Assembly (NCBI GenBank): GCA_947643165.1
Contig: CANRVB010000004.1
Span: 1 to 64,000, forward strand
Direction: 5' to 3'
DNA length: 64,000 bases
From: an uncultured Porphyromonadaceae bacterium
Lineage (GTDB): Bacteria; Bacteroidota; Bacteroidia; Bacteroidales; Muribaculaceae
Shown here: in pieces, positions 35,782 through 43,943 of the stretch
Numbering within the stretch: position 1 is the stretch's first letter
How the letters are laid out: each line of letters opens with the position of its first letter
Notes under the pieces: model-generated
The model's database searches: none
Seen by the model: only the letters and a program-made list of their open reading frames with translations
What the model was told of the DNA's origin: nothing
Program-made: the position numbers and the translations under genes

Positions 35782-35797
35782 AACCCGATCGCAACAC

Positions 35798-35853
35798 ATT
35801 CAGACGGGAAGCTGCGATAATGGCTGGACACCATCGCAACTTCCCGTCTGAAT
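35798..35853. terminator. Hairpin downstream of thiL
   Basis: A 14-base perfect stem (35798-35811 with 35840-35853) encloses an inner TGCGAT/ATCGCA stem. It lies 16 bases after the thiL stop. Only a short TTT follows, so the terminator role is inferred from position and stem strength. Confidence 0.6.
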
Positions 35854-35888
35854 TTCCGCCTGGCTCATTGACACATTTTAATGGACCT

Positions 35889-35923
35889 TTTGTTGTCGCT
35901 TTCACGAAAAAGGTTTAACTTTG
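35889..35923 (+). promoter_or_regulatory. Promoter for the DUF4290-rimM operon
   Basis: TAACTTTG (35916-35923) matches the -7 element. A TTG at 35893-35895 (spacer 20) or TTTG at 35889-35892 (spacer 23) supplies the upstream box. The leader is about 60 bases. Confidence 0.55.
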
Positions 35924-35985
35924 GGGGTTGTAATGCAATCGGCTTTGCCGGCTGCCTGTATTAATGTAACCGAACATACGGCGTT

Positions 35986-36582
35986 ATGCTGACATATAAT
36001 ACCCATCTAAAGCCCCTTGTGCTGCCTGAATATGGACGAAATATTCAGAATATGGTAGAGCTTTGCAAAACTATTGAAGACCGCGAAGAGCGCAACAAAT
36101 GTGCCAGGTCGATAATAGTAGCAATGCGGACATTGTTGCCACAATCGGGCGATCAGACTGATATCCAGCAGAAATTATGGGATCATCTTGCCATAATGAG
36201 CAAGTTTGAGCTTGATATTGATTATCCTTTCGACGTGGTCCAGGCAGAAGAACTGCACTCTGATCCTCAGCCACTACCTACAGCACCCAACTATATACCT
36301 AACCGTATGTACGGGCTGCACGTGGTCCGTCTTGTCGATATCGCATCGTCAATGGAGCCCGGTGAGGAAAGAGACAATCTTGTGATGCTGCTGGCCAATC
36401 AGATGAAAAAACTTCGTATGTCGGTCAATGCCGAGGGTGTCGATGATCAGCGTATTTTCGATGATCTTGCGGAAATGTCGCATGGAGTTCTGAAGGTCGA
36501 CCCACAGCAGATGAAGCTTCACGATTTTGAAATACAGGAGATCGCCTCTCCGGCCAAGAAGAAGCGCAAACGCAAAAAGTGA
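35986..36582 (+). CDS. DUF4290 family protein
   Basis: This conserved Bacteroidetes protein of 198 residues and unknown function is recognised by its opening MLTYNTHLKPLVLPEYGRNIQNMVELC and RNKCARSIIVAMRTL (about residues 37-51). No signal peptide is present. The protein is mostly helical and ends in a highly basic tail (PAKKKRKRKK), which could bind nucleic acid or acidic partners. It stands first in an operon with rimM, which points to RNA or ribosome biology, but that is guilt by association only. Confidence 0.85.
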   Translation: MLTYNTHLKPLVLPEYGRNIQNMVELCKTIEDREERNKCARSIIVAMRTLLPQSGDQTDIQQKLWDHLAIMSKFELDIDYPFDVVQAEELHSDPQPLPTAPNYIPNRMYGLHVVRLVDIASSMEPGEERDNLVMLLANQMKKLRMSVNAEGVDDQRIFDDLAEMSHGVLKVDPQQMKLHDFEIQEIASPAKKKRKRKK

Positions 36583-36611
36583 GACTTATCACCGAATAAT
36601 ATGTTGCCGTC

Positions 36612-37172
36612 ATGATAAAACGAAGTGCTTTAGTCCCGGTCGGTGAAGTTGGCAAACCTCATGGCCTGAATGGAGAAATGCAGATGACTGTTGATGCTGA
36701 TATACCAGTAGAGTCAGGAACCTGTCTTATTTTCTCCATCGACGGCATATACGTGCCCTTCTTTGTTGACAGCTGCCGTCAGCGTACTCCGGCCAGCCGT
36801 CTTGTGAAACTATGCGACGTTGAGTCAGCTGATCAAGCCTCCGAGTTTCTCGGAATGACGGTATATATGACAATAGAATATGTTGACTCCATAGCCGATC
36901 AAACAGATGAAGATGGCGGCGAAGATGAAGAAGAGGGTATGTATGCAGATTCGTTGGTAGATTCAGATATAGTGGATACCGACGGTAATAAGATCGGCCG
37001 TATCACCGGAATCAATATGAATACTGCCAACGTCCTGTTCGAAGTGCTTCGTCCCGATGGGAAAATGATATATATACCAGTCGCTGCGGAATTTGTTGTC
37101 GGTTTTGATGAGAATAAATCAGAGCTAACCCTTGATTTGCCGCAAGGATTGATCGACAGTCAGATTGGCTGA
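36612..37172 (+). CDS. rimM: 16S rRNA processing protein RimM
   Basis: RimM assists maturation of the 30S subunit head near ribosomal protein uS19. The 186-residue protein has the N-terminal RimM domain (VPVGEVGKPHGLNGEMQMT, about residues 7-25) and a C-terminal PRC-barrel (IVDTDGNKIGRITGINMNTANVLFEVLRPDGKMIYIPVAAEFV, about residues 119-165). An acidic linker rich in Asp and Glu (about residues 96-110) separates them and is longer than in E. coli. It is 29 bases downstream of DUF4290. Confidence 0.93.
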   Translation: MIKRSALVPVGEVGKPHGLNGEMQMTVDADIPVESGTCLIFSIDGIYVPFFVDSCRQRTPASRLVKLCDVESADQASEFLGMTVYMTIEYVDSIADQTDEDGGEDEEEGMYADSLVDSDIVDTDGNKIGRITGINMNTANVLFEVLRPDGKMIYIPVAAEFVVGFDENKSELTLDLPQGLIDSQIG

Positions 37173-37189
37173 CCTTTAACCGCTAAAAG

Positions 37190-37510
37190 ATGAGATTTAT
37201 GGAATTTGATGAGAACAAGTGCATAGCTTTTATCAACGACCGCCTTGCATCTGTCGGCAAGGAGAAATATGACGGTGATGAACTGCTCAATATAGTCGAT
37301 ATGGTATATGATTACTACGACTCAAGAGGAATGCTCGATATTGATGATGATTCGGATGACGATATGGCTGAACGTCCGGCTCTTGACGCTGATATCGCCA
37401 GCTATGTCCGGACAATGTTGCGCCGCGATAAGATGTCGGTGGTGAAGTCGGAAGATGTCGATACTATAGTTTGTGCCGAACTTGATTATGAAGAAAGTAT
37501 AGATGAATAA
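37190..37510 (+). CDS. Small acidic conserved protein of unknown function
   Basis: I do not recognise a named family. The 106-residue product is strongly acidic, with helical segments (CIAFINDRLASVGKEKYDGDELLNIVDMVYDYYDSRGML) and a central Asp run (DIDDDSDDD, about residues 50-58). No signal peptide or membrane helix is present. It starts 17 bases after rimM and its end overlaps the OmpA-like gene by 8 bases, so it belongs to the operon. Codon use resembles its neighbours, so I take it as real. Confidence 0.75.
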   Translation: MRFMEFDENKCIAFINDRLASVGKEKYDGDELLNIVDMVYDYYDSRGMLDIDDDSDDDMAERPALDADIASYVRTMLRRDKMSVVKSEDVDTIVCAELDYEESIDE

Positions 37511-38201
37511 GTCTACACTCCACATAATGATGCTTTCTTCTGTCAGGCGTCTCGGTGTACTCTCTGCCTTTATATCTCTATGCACCATAGTGTCAGGCGC
37601 GAAGATATTCTATACTGATCCTTACGAGGGATATGCAGAGGAGGTGTTCATGGATATGGACTTTGAACCGAATCTGGCCACACCTCCTGTTCCCGACACC
37701 GAAAAGTCGGCCATTCAGGATTATATGTCAGCGTTGGCAAGAGGTGTGAAAGGTGCATTTTCGGTAGATCTGATGCGCGATGGCGAAGTGATGGTTGTCA
37801 CAATGCCTACCGACCGCCTGTTCTTACCAAATGACACAATCCTTGTGGATGGTGCAGAAAATGCGTTCAAGCCATTATTCCCATTGATGAAGGAGCCGGC
37901 CAGATACAAAGTGGTTCTGGCGCTCCATACAGATGATACTGGAAATGACCTGTATCGCGAACGTCTGTCTACCCAGCGCCTATATTCGGTATACGATATG
38001 TTGCTTGACGCTATAGACAACGGTGCGGTCAATCCTGATATAGTTATCGTACCGTTTGCCATGGGAGCCAACGATCCGATAACCGATAACGAAACAAGAA
38101 GGCACAGGGCTGAGAACCGGAGACTCGAGATATATTTCATCCCAGGACCCGAATTGATCAAGACTGCGCACGAAGGTAAACCACTTCCTGCAGTTCAGTA
38201 A
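37503..38201 (+). CDS. Secreted OmpA-like C-terminal domain protein
   Basis: The 232-residue protein has an N-terminal hydrophobic signal segment (about residues 8-32) followed by a short spacer. An OmpA-type peptidoglycan-associated domain then runs from about residue 90: FLPNDTILVDGAENAFKPLFPLMKEP, LALHTDDTGNDLYRERLSTQRLYSVYDML and the closing NETRRHRAENRRLEIYFIPG. The N-E-x-x-R...NRRLEI pattern is the peptidoglycan-binding helix. No beta-barrel precedes it, so it is probably a periplasmic, peptidoglycan-bound protein. It is the last gene of the DUF4290 operon. Confidence 0.82.
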   Translation: MNKSTLHIMMLSSVRRLGVLSAFISLCTIVSGAKIFYTDPYEGYAEEVFMDMDFEPNLATPPVPDTEKSAIQDYMSALARGVKGAFSVDLMRDGEVMVVTMPTDRLFLPNDTILVDGAENAFKPLFPLMKEPARYKVVLALHTDDTGNDLYRERLSTQRLYSVYDMLLDAIDNGAVNPDIVIVPFAMGANDPITDNETRRHRAENRRLEIYFIPGPELIKTAHEGKPLPAVQ

Positions 38202-38249
38202 TATGATCCAATCATAACCAAGAAAAATAAAACTAAGATAATATATAAA

Positions 38250-39731
38250 ATGGCAAAGGAATTAAAAGATCTTACCAAACGCGCTGACAACTACTCACAG
38301 TGGTATAATGACCTTGTAGTAAAGGCTGATCTTGCCGAGCAGTCGGCAGTGCGCGGTTGTATGGTGATAAAACCATATGGATATGCTATCTGGGAAAAAA
38401 TGCAGCAGCAGCTCGACCGCATGTTCAAGGAAACCGGTGTGCAGAATGCCTATTTCCCACTTCTTATACCGAAGTCATTTTTAAGCCGTGAAGCCGATCA
38501 TGTAGAAGGCTTTGCCAAAGAATGTGCGGTTGTCACACACCATCGTCTTAAGAATTCTCCTGATGGAAAGGGCGTAATTGTCGATCCAGAGGCAAAACTG
38601 GAGGAGGAACTTATAATACGTCCCACATCCGAGACTATAATATGGAATACGTATCGCAACTGGATACATTCCTATCGCGATCTGCCTCTGCTGATCAATC
38701 AGTGGGCAAACGTGATGAGATGGGAGATGCGTACCCGCATGTTCCTGCGCACCGCCGAGTTCCTTTGGCAGGAGGGACATACCGCCCATGCCACAAGCGA
38801 AGAAGCACAAGCCGAGGCTGTAACTATGCTGAATGTGTATGCCGACTTTGCCGAAAAGTATATGGCTGTGCCTGTAGTCAAAGGTGTCAAGACCGCAAAC
38901 GAGCGTTTTGCCGGCGCGGTAGAGACATATACCATCGAGGCTATGATGCAGGATGGCAAGGCGCTCCAGAGCGGCACATCCCACTTCCTTGGCCAAAACT
39001 TTGCAAAAGCTTTCGACGTGCAGTTTGTCAACAAGGAAAACAAGCCGGAATATGTATGGGCTACATCGTGGGGCGTATCTACACGTTTGATGGGTGCGCT
39101 TATCATGACACATTCCGATGACAATGGTCTGGTTCTTCCTCCCCATCTCGCACCTATACAGGTTGTAATAGTACCTATATATAAGACCAACGAGCAGCTT
39201 GAGGAGATCAATCAAGCGGTAGCTCCCATAGTGGAAGACCTGCGCAAGAGAGGAATCTCTGTGAAATATGACAATGCCGACAATAAACGTCCCGGTTTCA
39301 AATTTGCAGACTACGAGCTGAAAGGCGTACCCGTACGCCTTGCCATTGGTGCGCGGGATCTGGCGAACGGAACGGTCGAGATCATGCGCCGTGATACACT
39401 CGAGAAGTCGGAGGGTAAACTTGACGGAATAGTAGATCATGTAGCCGAACTGCTCGAAGATATTCAGGAGAATATCTATCGTAAGGCCCTGAATCATCGT
39501 GAAGAGATGACTGTCAAGGTAGACAATTATGAAGACTTCAAGGTAGCTCTCGATAAAGGCGGATTCATACTCGCGCATTGGGACGGTACACCGGAGACTG
39601 AAGAACGTATAAAAGAGGAGACCAAAGCTACTATACGTTGCATACCTCTGGATGCTCCTGAGGAGGAAGGCGTGGATATGCTTACAGGCAAGCCATCTCA
39701 TCGCCGTGTGATTTTTGCCCGTAACTATTGA
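38250..39731 (+). CDS. proS: Prolyl-tRNA synthetase (archaeal/eukaryotic type)
   Basis: The enzyme charges tRNA-Pro. The 493-residue protein is the shorter archaeal/eukaryotic-like type 3 enzyme without the editing insertion: [41 protein letters not shown] at the start, the class II motif 2 [24 protein letters not shown] (about residues 153-176), motif 3 with [30 protein letters not shown] (about 272-302), the anticodon-binding domain from about residue 305, and a C-terminal zinc-like domain ending RRVIFARNY. Length is normal for this class. Confidence 0.96.
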   Translation: MAKELKDLTKRADNYSQWYNDLVVKADLAEQSAVRGCMVIKPYGYAIWEKMQQQLDRMFKETGVQNAYFPLLIPKSFLSREADHVEGFAKECAVVTHHRLKNSPDGKGVIVDPEAKLEEELIIRPTSETIIWNTYRNWIHSYRDLPLLINQWANVMRWEMRTRMFLRTAEFLWQEGHTAHATSEEAQAEAVTMLNVYADFAEKYMAVPVVKGVKTANERFAGAVETYTIEAMMQDGKALQSGTSHFLGQNFAKAFDVQFVNKENKPEYVWATSWGVSTRLMGALIMTHSDDNGLVLPPHLAPIQVVIVPIYKTNEQLEEINQAVAPIVEDLRKRGISVKYDNADNKRPGFKFADYELKGVPVRLAIGARDLANGTVEIMRRDTLEKSEGKLDGIVDHVAELLEDIQENIYRKALNHREEMTVKVDNYEDFKVALDKGGFILAHWDGTPETEERIKEETKATIRCIPLDAPEEEGVDMLTGKPSHRRVIFARNY

Positions 39732-39741
39732 TTGTTACTCT

Positions 39742-40743
39742 ATGGAAATCAAACAGCCATTAACAGTGGACCCGCAGACAGATCGGATCTTATCTGATCT
39801 GCCTGTGATCGCTGTGGTAGTTCCGTGTTACAAAGAGGAACAGGCTCTGCCGATATCACTGCCCAGTCTAATACAAATGCTTGACCGAATGTCGGCCGAC
39901 GGTATGATCTCGGAACATAGTTTTGTGTTGTGTAGTGATGACGGTAGTACAGATGGAACATGGTGTGTGATTTCCGAATTTCATAAAGCTGCCCCCGGTC
40001 GAGTTAAAGGAATTCATTTGGCTCATAACCGTGGACATCAGTATGCACTTCTGGCAGGCCTGCTTGCGGCAGCCCCGATGTGCGATGCCGCGATATCTAT
40101 AGATGCTGATCTGCAGGATGATCCGGCAGCCATGCGTCAGATGATAGAGCAGTTTAAAGCCGGAGCCGAGATAGTCTATGGGGTGCGTTCAAGCCGGGAA
40201 AGCGATACATGGTTCAAGCGAAACACAGCCCATGCCTTTTACTCTTTCCAGCGCCATATGGGACTGGATACGGTATACGATCATGCTGATTACCGTCTGA
40301 TGAGCCGACGGGCCATTGAACTGCTTGCGGCTTATGGCGAGAGCAATCTGTTTCTACGTGGAATAATACCGCAGATAGGTCTGAAAACAGCTGTGGTAAC
40401 CTACGAACGTAGCTCACGTGTTGCCGGCGAATCGAAATATCCGTTGGCTAAGATGTTGAGCTTTTCAATCGACGGCATTACAAGTTTCAGCTCCCGTCCG
40501 TTGCGTATGATATTCTTTGTCGGAATAGCTTTGCTGATCCTTGATGTGGCCATGGCTCTATATGTATTCACAAGTTATTTCGGCCATGACACTATACCCG
40601 GTTGGACTTCTCTCATGTTGTCGACATGGTTCTTAGGAAGTCTGATATTGATAGCATTGGGTGTAGTGGGCGAATATATAGGAAAAATATTTATTGAAGT
40701 GAAACACAGACCACGTTTCGCCATAGATAAAGATCTGTTATAA
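39742..40743 (+). CDS. Membrane glycosyltransferase family 2 (GtrB/DPM1-like)
   Basis: The 333-residue protein has a GT-A catalytic domain and two C-terminal membrane helices (about residues 255-277 and 287-315). Motifs are VVPCYKEEQALPISLPSL, CSDDGSTDGTW, GLLAAAPMCDAAISIDADLQDDP (metal-binding DxD-like) and YGVRSSRESDTWFKR. This layout is shared by enzymes that transfer a sugar from a nucleotide to a polyprenyl phosphate carrier. I chose the ATG at 39742, ten bases after the proS stop; a TTG at 39715 would overlap proS. Sugar and acceptor are not deducible. Confidence 0.88.
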   Translation: MEIKQPLTVDPQTDRILSDLPVIAVVVPCYKEEQALPISLPSLIQMLDRMSADGMISEHSFVLCSDDGSTDGTWCVISEFHKAAPGRVKGIHLAHNRGHQYALLAGLLAAAPMCDAAISIDADLQDDPAAMRQMIEQFKAGAEIVYGVRSSRESDTWFKRNTAHAFYSFQRHMGLDTVYDHADYRLMSRRAIELLAAYGESNLFLRGIIPQIGLKTAVVTYERSSRVAGESKYPLAKMLSFSIDGITSFSSRPLRMIFFVGIALLILDVAMALYVFTSYFGHDTIPGWTSLMLSTWFLGSLILIALGVVGEYIGKIFIEVKHRPRFAIDKDLL

Positions 40744-40757
40744 CACATTACTGATTT

Positions 40758-41048
40758 ATGGACTCACGACAGTTTGTATCTGTAGTATCCCATCAATCGG
40801 GCATTGATGTAAAGACGGCGGCCGCTATGATAGAAGCTGTGGCCGGTGCTATATGTCGTCAATGCGCCGACCTTAATACTGTTGCCATACCGGGTTTCGG
40901 AAATTTTGTATCGGAGAAGTCTGATGAACATGTCGAAGTCGATCCGGTGACAAACAATAGAGTGCTTATTCCCCCGTCTATAAATATGCAGTTGCGCCCG
41001 AGTGTCATTCTGCGAAAACGAATCAAGACTGCAATCGACAAAAAATGA
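40758..41048 (+). CDS. HU family DNA-binding protein
   Basis: This 96-residue histone-like protein shows the HU/IHF fold: QFVSVVSHQSGIDVKTAAAMIEAVAGAICRQCADLNTVAIPGFGNFVSEK, with the helical N-terminus and the conserved FGNF turn, followed by VDPVTNNRVLIPPSINMQLRPSVILRKRIK in place of the usual beta-arm. The arm is altered compared with typical HU (PPSINMQLRPS for the NPQTGE/IPA-type stretch). Its last four bases overlap the start of the next gene, which carries a related domain. Confidence 0.85.
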   Translation: MDSRQFVSVVSHQSGIDVKTAAAMIEAVAGAICRQCADLNTVAIPGFGNFVSEKSDEHVEVDPVTNNRVLIPPSINMQLRPSVILRKRIKTAIDKK

Positions 41049-41929
41049 CAAAAATATCCATTCAGCAGCTTGCAGGTATGCTCCCGGCCGATCTGTTCGG
41101 ACCTGATGAGCAGAATCGTGTTGACTTCATAAAGATGCTGTTCGACACATTGACCTCAGAACTTGAGACAGGAGAAGAGGTTTGTCTGAAAGGTCTCGGA
41201 AGATTCAGTATGTCTGACAACGCAGACAACCCCGTCATATTTGAGCCGGATGCATCGGCAATGGAGATCGTAAACGCTCCTTTCGCAGGATTTCAACCTG
41301 AGCCATTGGCCGAGGAGGTTACCGATGACATGCTGTCGAGTTACGACAGCATTGCGGTGGAGGAGGTGCCTGTAGATATTGCTCCCGCTATCGAAGAGGT
41401 TCCTATACTTGTAGTAGAGGAGCCGACGGAAAACAGTGTAGAGTCAAATTCTGTTGATGAGTCTTACGTAGCTGAGACATCTGCGATCGAACCGGGAAAT
41501 AAGAGTGAGTCCCATGATGAGCCATTGCTTACAGACTATGCGGAGAGCAAGGACTCAGACGTCGGTCATGATATTTCTGAAGAGCCGCCGGCTATCGAAC
41601 AATCCATACCCGGCCGTTGTTTGGAAAATGTGAAAGCCGAAGAGTTGTCTGAGCCACGTCCGATGGCCGCTCCGCCTATATATAGAGAAGTGGCAGATAT
41701 GCAGGAATCATCAGATTACTGTCAGCCGGATGACACTGACCGGAAATCTTATTCTGGTTTTTGGTTAGGATTTATTTCAGGACTTGCGTTAGGCGCTGTA
41801 GCTTTTCTGATCTATGTCCTGTTTGATATAAATTCAAGCTCCTATCATCCGGAGGTATATGATGAAGAGGACTCAACCGAACTGACAACTATCGGCGACT
41901 TACCATCCAGCAACGAAGAAACGCTTTAA
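41045..41929 (+). CDS. HU-like domain protein with a C-terminal membrane anchor
   Basis: The 294-residue protein begins with a divergent HU-like domain (about residues 1-62: ISIQQLAGMLPADLFGPDEQNRVDFIKMLFDTLTSELETGEEVCLKGLGRFSM), in which LKGLGRFSM matches the HU FGxF turn. A long acidic, probably unstructured linker (about 63-235) rich in Glu, Pro and Val follows, then a membrane helix (about 238-260, FWLGFISGLALGAVAFLIYVLF) and a short acidic tail. A membrane-tethered nucleoid protein is therefore suggested. It overlaps the HU gene by 4 bases (ATGA), so the two products are made together. I do not know a named family for the whole protein. Confidence 0.8.
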   Translation: MTKISIQQLAGMLPADLFGPDEQNRVDFIKMLFDTLTSELETGEEVCLKGLGRFSMSDNADNPVIFEPDASAMEIVNAPFAGFQPEPLAEEVTDDMLSSYDSIAVEEVPVDIAPAIEEVPILVVEEPTENSVESNSVDESYVAETSAIEPGNKSESHDEPLLTDYAESKDSDVGHDISEEPPAIEQSIPGRCLENVKAEELSEPRPMAAPPIYREVADMQESSDYCQPDDTDRKSYSGFWLGFISGLALGAVAFLIYVLFDINSSSYHPEVYDEEDSTELTTIGDLPSSNEETL

Positions 41930-41941
41930 ACCCAAAGGAAC

Positions 41942-43369
41942 ATGTCGGCCGTCAACCAACCTCAAAACAATGATTCCGAAAACAAGTCGGCAACCATAAG
42001 CGAAGCCGATGCGAATGAAGTGAAGTCAGGCAAGTTGGCTGATAGGGTAGCACGTGTCAAGGACAAGGCTCTCTCGACGTGGCAATATTGGACTGTCGGC
42101 GTATGGCGTGATAGCACGAATTCATTTAAGGTCGGAATGGTTAAGACGGTCAATCTGTCGGTGCGGTCGTTTTTAAGCGCAGATCTTCAGAGCCAGGCTT
42201 GCGCTCTGACTTATCGTACTGTTCTGGCTATAGTTCCTGCTCTTGCGTTGGTATTTGCAATATTTCGAGGATTTGGTTTTTCCGACCAGCTCACCGATCA
42301 GCTATACAAATATTTCCCTTCGCAACATGAGGCTATCGAAATGAGTCTGAAGTTTGTCGATGGATATCTCGCACAGGCGTCCGAAGGTCTGTTTGTGGGA
42401 GTCGGCATATTGTTTCTGCTATGGACCCTTATAACGCTGCTCGGGAGCGTCGAGAACTCCTTCAATGCAATCTGGCAGGTGAGAAATGGTCGGACAATGT
42501 GGCGCAAGATCACTGACTACCTCGCCATATTTCTGGTATTGCCGGTATTGATGATATGTGCCAGCGGATTGTCGCTCATGATGTCGACTACCTTGAAGAA
42601 ACTTGTGTTTCTTGATTTCATGGGGCCTGCGCTCAACATACTCATCGATGTTGGAAGCTATATCATGACATGGCTGTTTTTTGCCGGCGCATATATGCTT
42701 ATTCCCAATGCAAAAGTCAAGTTTGTCAATGCTCTTATCGCCGGCGTTCTTGTAGGAACCGCTTTTCAGGTTATACAATGGCTGTTTCTTACCGGCCAGA
42801 TGTATGTCACAAGTTATAATGCCATCTACGGAAGTTTTTCGTTCGTGCCGTTGTTGCTTATATGGCTTCAATTATCATGGCTTGTCACACTTATCGGTGC
42901 GTTGTTATGCTATGCATCGCAGAATATAGGGCAGTTCAATTACTACCAGGATGTCGACAATATAAGTGAGGACTATAAGCTAAAGGCCACTATGGCTGTG
43001 CTTGCGGTTATTGTAAAACGATTTGTGCGCAATATGCCGCCTCTTACAACGACTGCCATTTGTACTGTCTACAATCTCCCGGCAAACCTTATCAAGCCTA
43101 TAGTTCTGAGACTTAATGAAGTTGGAATCATAGCTATGCAGGAGAGCGATGGTGAGTTTGATGAACATCCTCTGTTGCCGAACGTAGATGTGAATCAACT
43201 CACAGTGGGAGCCGCCATATCGAGGCTCAGAGAGAAGGGGAGTTCAGATTTTATTCCTGAATTTGATACTCACTTCGCTCCGGTATCCGCCGTGGTCGAT
43301 CAGCTTACTTGCGATATGAAGAATATAAGTGATGATATAGCCGTATCATCGTTAAATGTAAAAATATAA
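41942..43369 (+). CDS. YihY/virulence factor BrkB family membrane protein
   Basis: The 475-residue protein has six hydrophobic segments between about residues 75 and 325 and the family motifs SQACALTYRTVLAIVPALALVFAIFRGFGF, LLGSVENSFNAIWQVRNGRTMWRKITDY and NAIYGSFSFVPLLLIWLQLSWLVTLIGALL. The family was once thought to be RNase BN, but that is no longer accepted, and its function is unknown. The N-terminal 60 residues are charged and the C-terminal 140 residues (about 335-475) form a soluble extension with helix-turn-helix-like character (TTTAICTVYNLPANLIKPIVLRLNEVGII), probably cytoplasmic. It lies 12 bases after the HU-like anchor gene. Confidence 0.88.
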   Translation: MSAVNQPQNNDSENKSATISEADANEVKSGKLADRVARVKDKALSTWQYWTVGVWRDSTNSFKVGMVKTVNLSVRSFLSADLQSQACALTYRTVLAIVPALALVFAIFRGFGFSDQLTDQLYKYFPSQHEAIEMSLKFVDGYLAQASEGLFVGVGILFLLWTLITLLGSVENSFNAIWQVRNGRTMWRKITDYLAIFLVLPVLMICASGLSLMMSTTLKKLVFLDFMGPALNILIDVGSYIMTWLFFAGAYMLIPNAKVKFVNALIAGVLVGTAFQVIQWLFLTGQMYVTSYNAIYGSFSFVPLLLIWLQLSWLVTLIGALLCYASQNIGQFNYYQDVDNISEDYKLKATMAVLAVIVKRFVRNMPPLTTTAICTVYNLPANLIKPIVLRLNEVGIIAMQESDGEFDEHPLLPNVDVNQLTVGAAISRLREKGSSDFIPEFDTHFAPVSAVVDQLTCDMKNISDDIAVSSLNVKI

Positions 43370-43412
43370 CAGCCGGTTATCCGGTCAAATCTTATAAACC
43401 AATCTTATAATC

Positions 43413-43793
43413 ATGAACAAGATTCAAATTGCAACAACCAATGCTCCTGCAGCAATCGGTCCTTACAGCCAGGCTATCAAGTGTGGAAACATGCTCTTTA
43501 TCTCGGGCCAGATACCTGTGAATCCCGCCGATGGAACCATCCCCGAAGGTATCAAGGCTCAGACAGCGCAGTCTATCACAAACATCAAGGCTATCCTTAA
43601 GGAAGCTGGCCTGACTATCGACAATGTCATCAAGACCACCGTATTCCTTGCCGACATGAGCCTCTTCGGCGATATGAACGAGGTTTATGGCCAGGAATTC
43701 ACCTCTCCTTTCCCCGCACGTTCGGCTGTAGCCGTTCGCGAACTCCCCAAGCAGGTTCTCGTTGAGATCGAGACAATTGCAACCATCGACTGA
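43413..43793 (+). CDS. ridA: RidA family reactive intermediate deaminase
   Basis: RidA hydrolyses reactive enamine/imine intermediates such as 2-aminoacrylate. The 126-residue protein is full length and carries AAIGPYSQAIKCGNMLFISGQIPVNPADG, then LKEAGLTIDNVIKTTVFLADMSLFGDMNEVYGQEF and the active-site region FPARSAVAVRELPKQVLVEIETIA, where Arg in PARSAV binds the substrate carboxylate. It is the last gene before a terminator hairpin. Confidence 0.95.
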   Translation: MNKIQIATTNAPAAIGPYSQAIKCGNMLFISGQIPVNPADGTIPEGIKAQTAQSITNIKAILKEAGLTIDNVIKTTVFLADMSLFGDMNEVYGQEFTSPFPARSAVAVRELPKQVLVEIETIATID

Positions 43794-43843
43794 TCTCGCC
43801 TATATGCGGCTTTAGCCGGTAGTCAGAATAGGTTAATCAATCT

Positions 43844-43880
43844 AAAGGTGTGTTACACAGCCATGTGTTACACACCTTTT
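43844..43880 (+). terminator. Terminator after ridA
   Basis: A stem of 16 bases with one mismatch (43844-43859 with 43864-43879) and a 4-base loop is followed by TTTT. It lies 51 bases after the ridA stop. Confidence 0.8.
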
Positions 43881-43894
43881 AAGTATCCAGGTGC

Positions 43895-43924
43895 TTTGAT
43901 ATTTCCAAAAATTGCGTATATTTG
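43895..43924 (+). promoter_or_regulatory. Promoter for the alpha-L-fucosidase
   Basis: TTTG (43895-43898), an 18-base spacer and TATATTTG (43917-43924) closely match the Bacteroidetes promoter, 20 bases upstream of the start codon. Confidence 0.65.
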
Positions 43925-43943
43925 CGGTAAATACCAATAAACC

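Noticed and set aside
38481-39701. A 406-codon open frame antisense to proS
   Set aside because: It lies wholly inside a clear prolyl-tRNA synthetase gene, has an odd composition rich in Tyr, His and Cys, and no family motif; it is a shadow of proS codon use.
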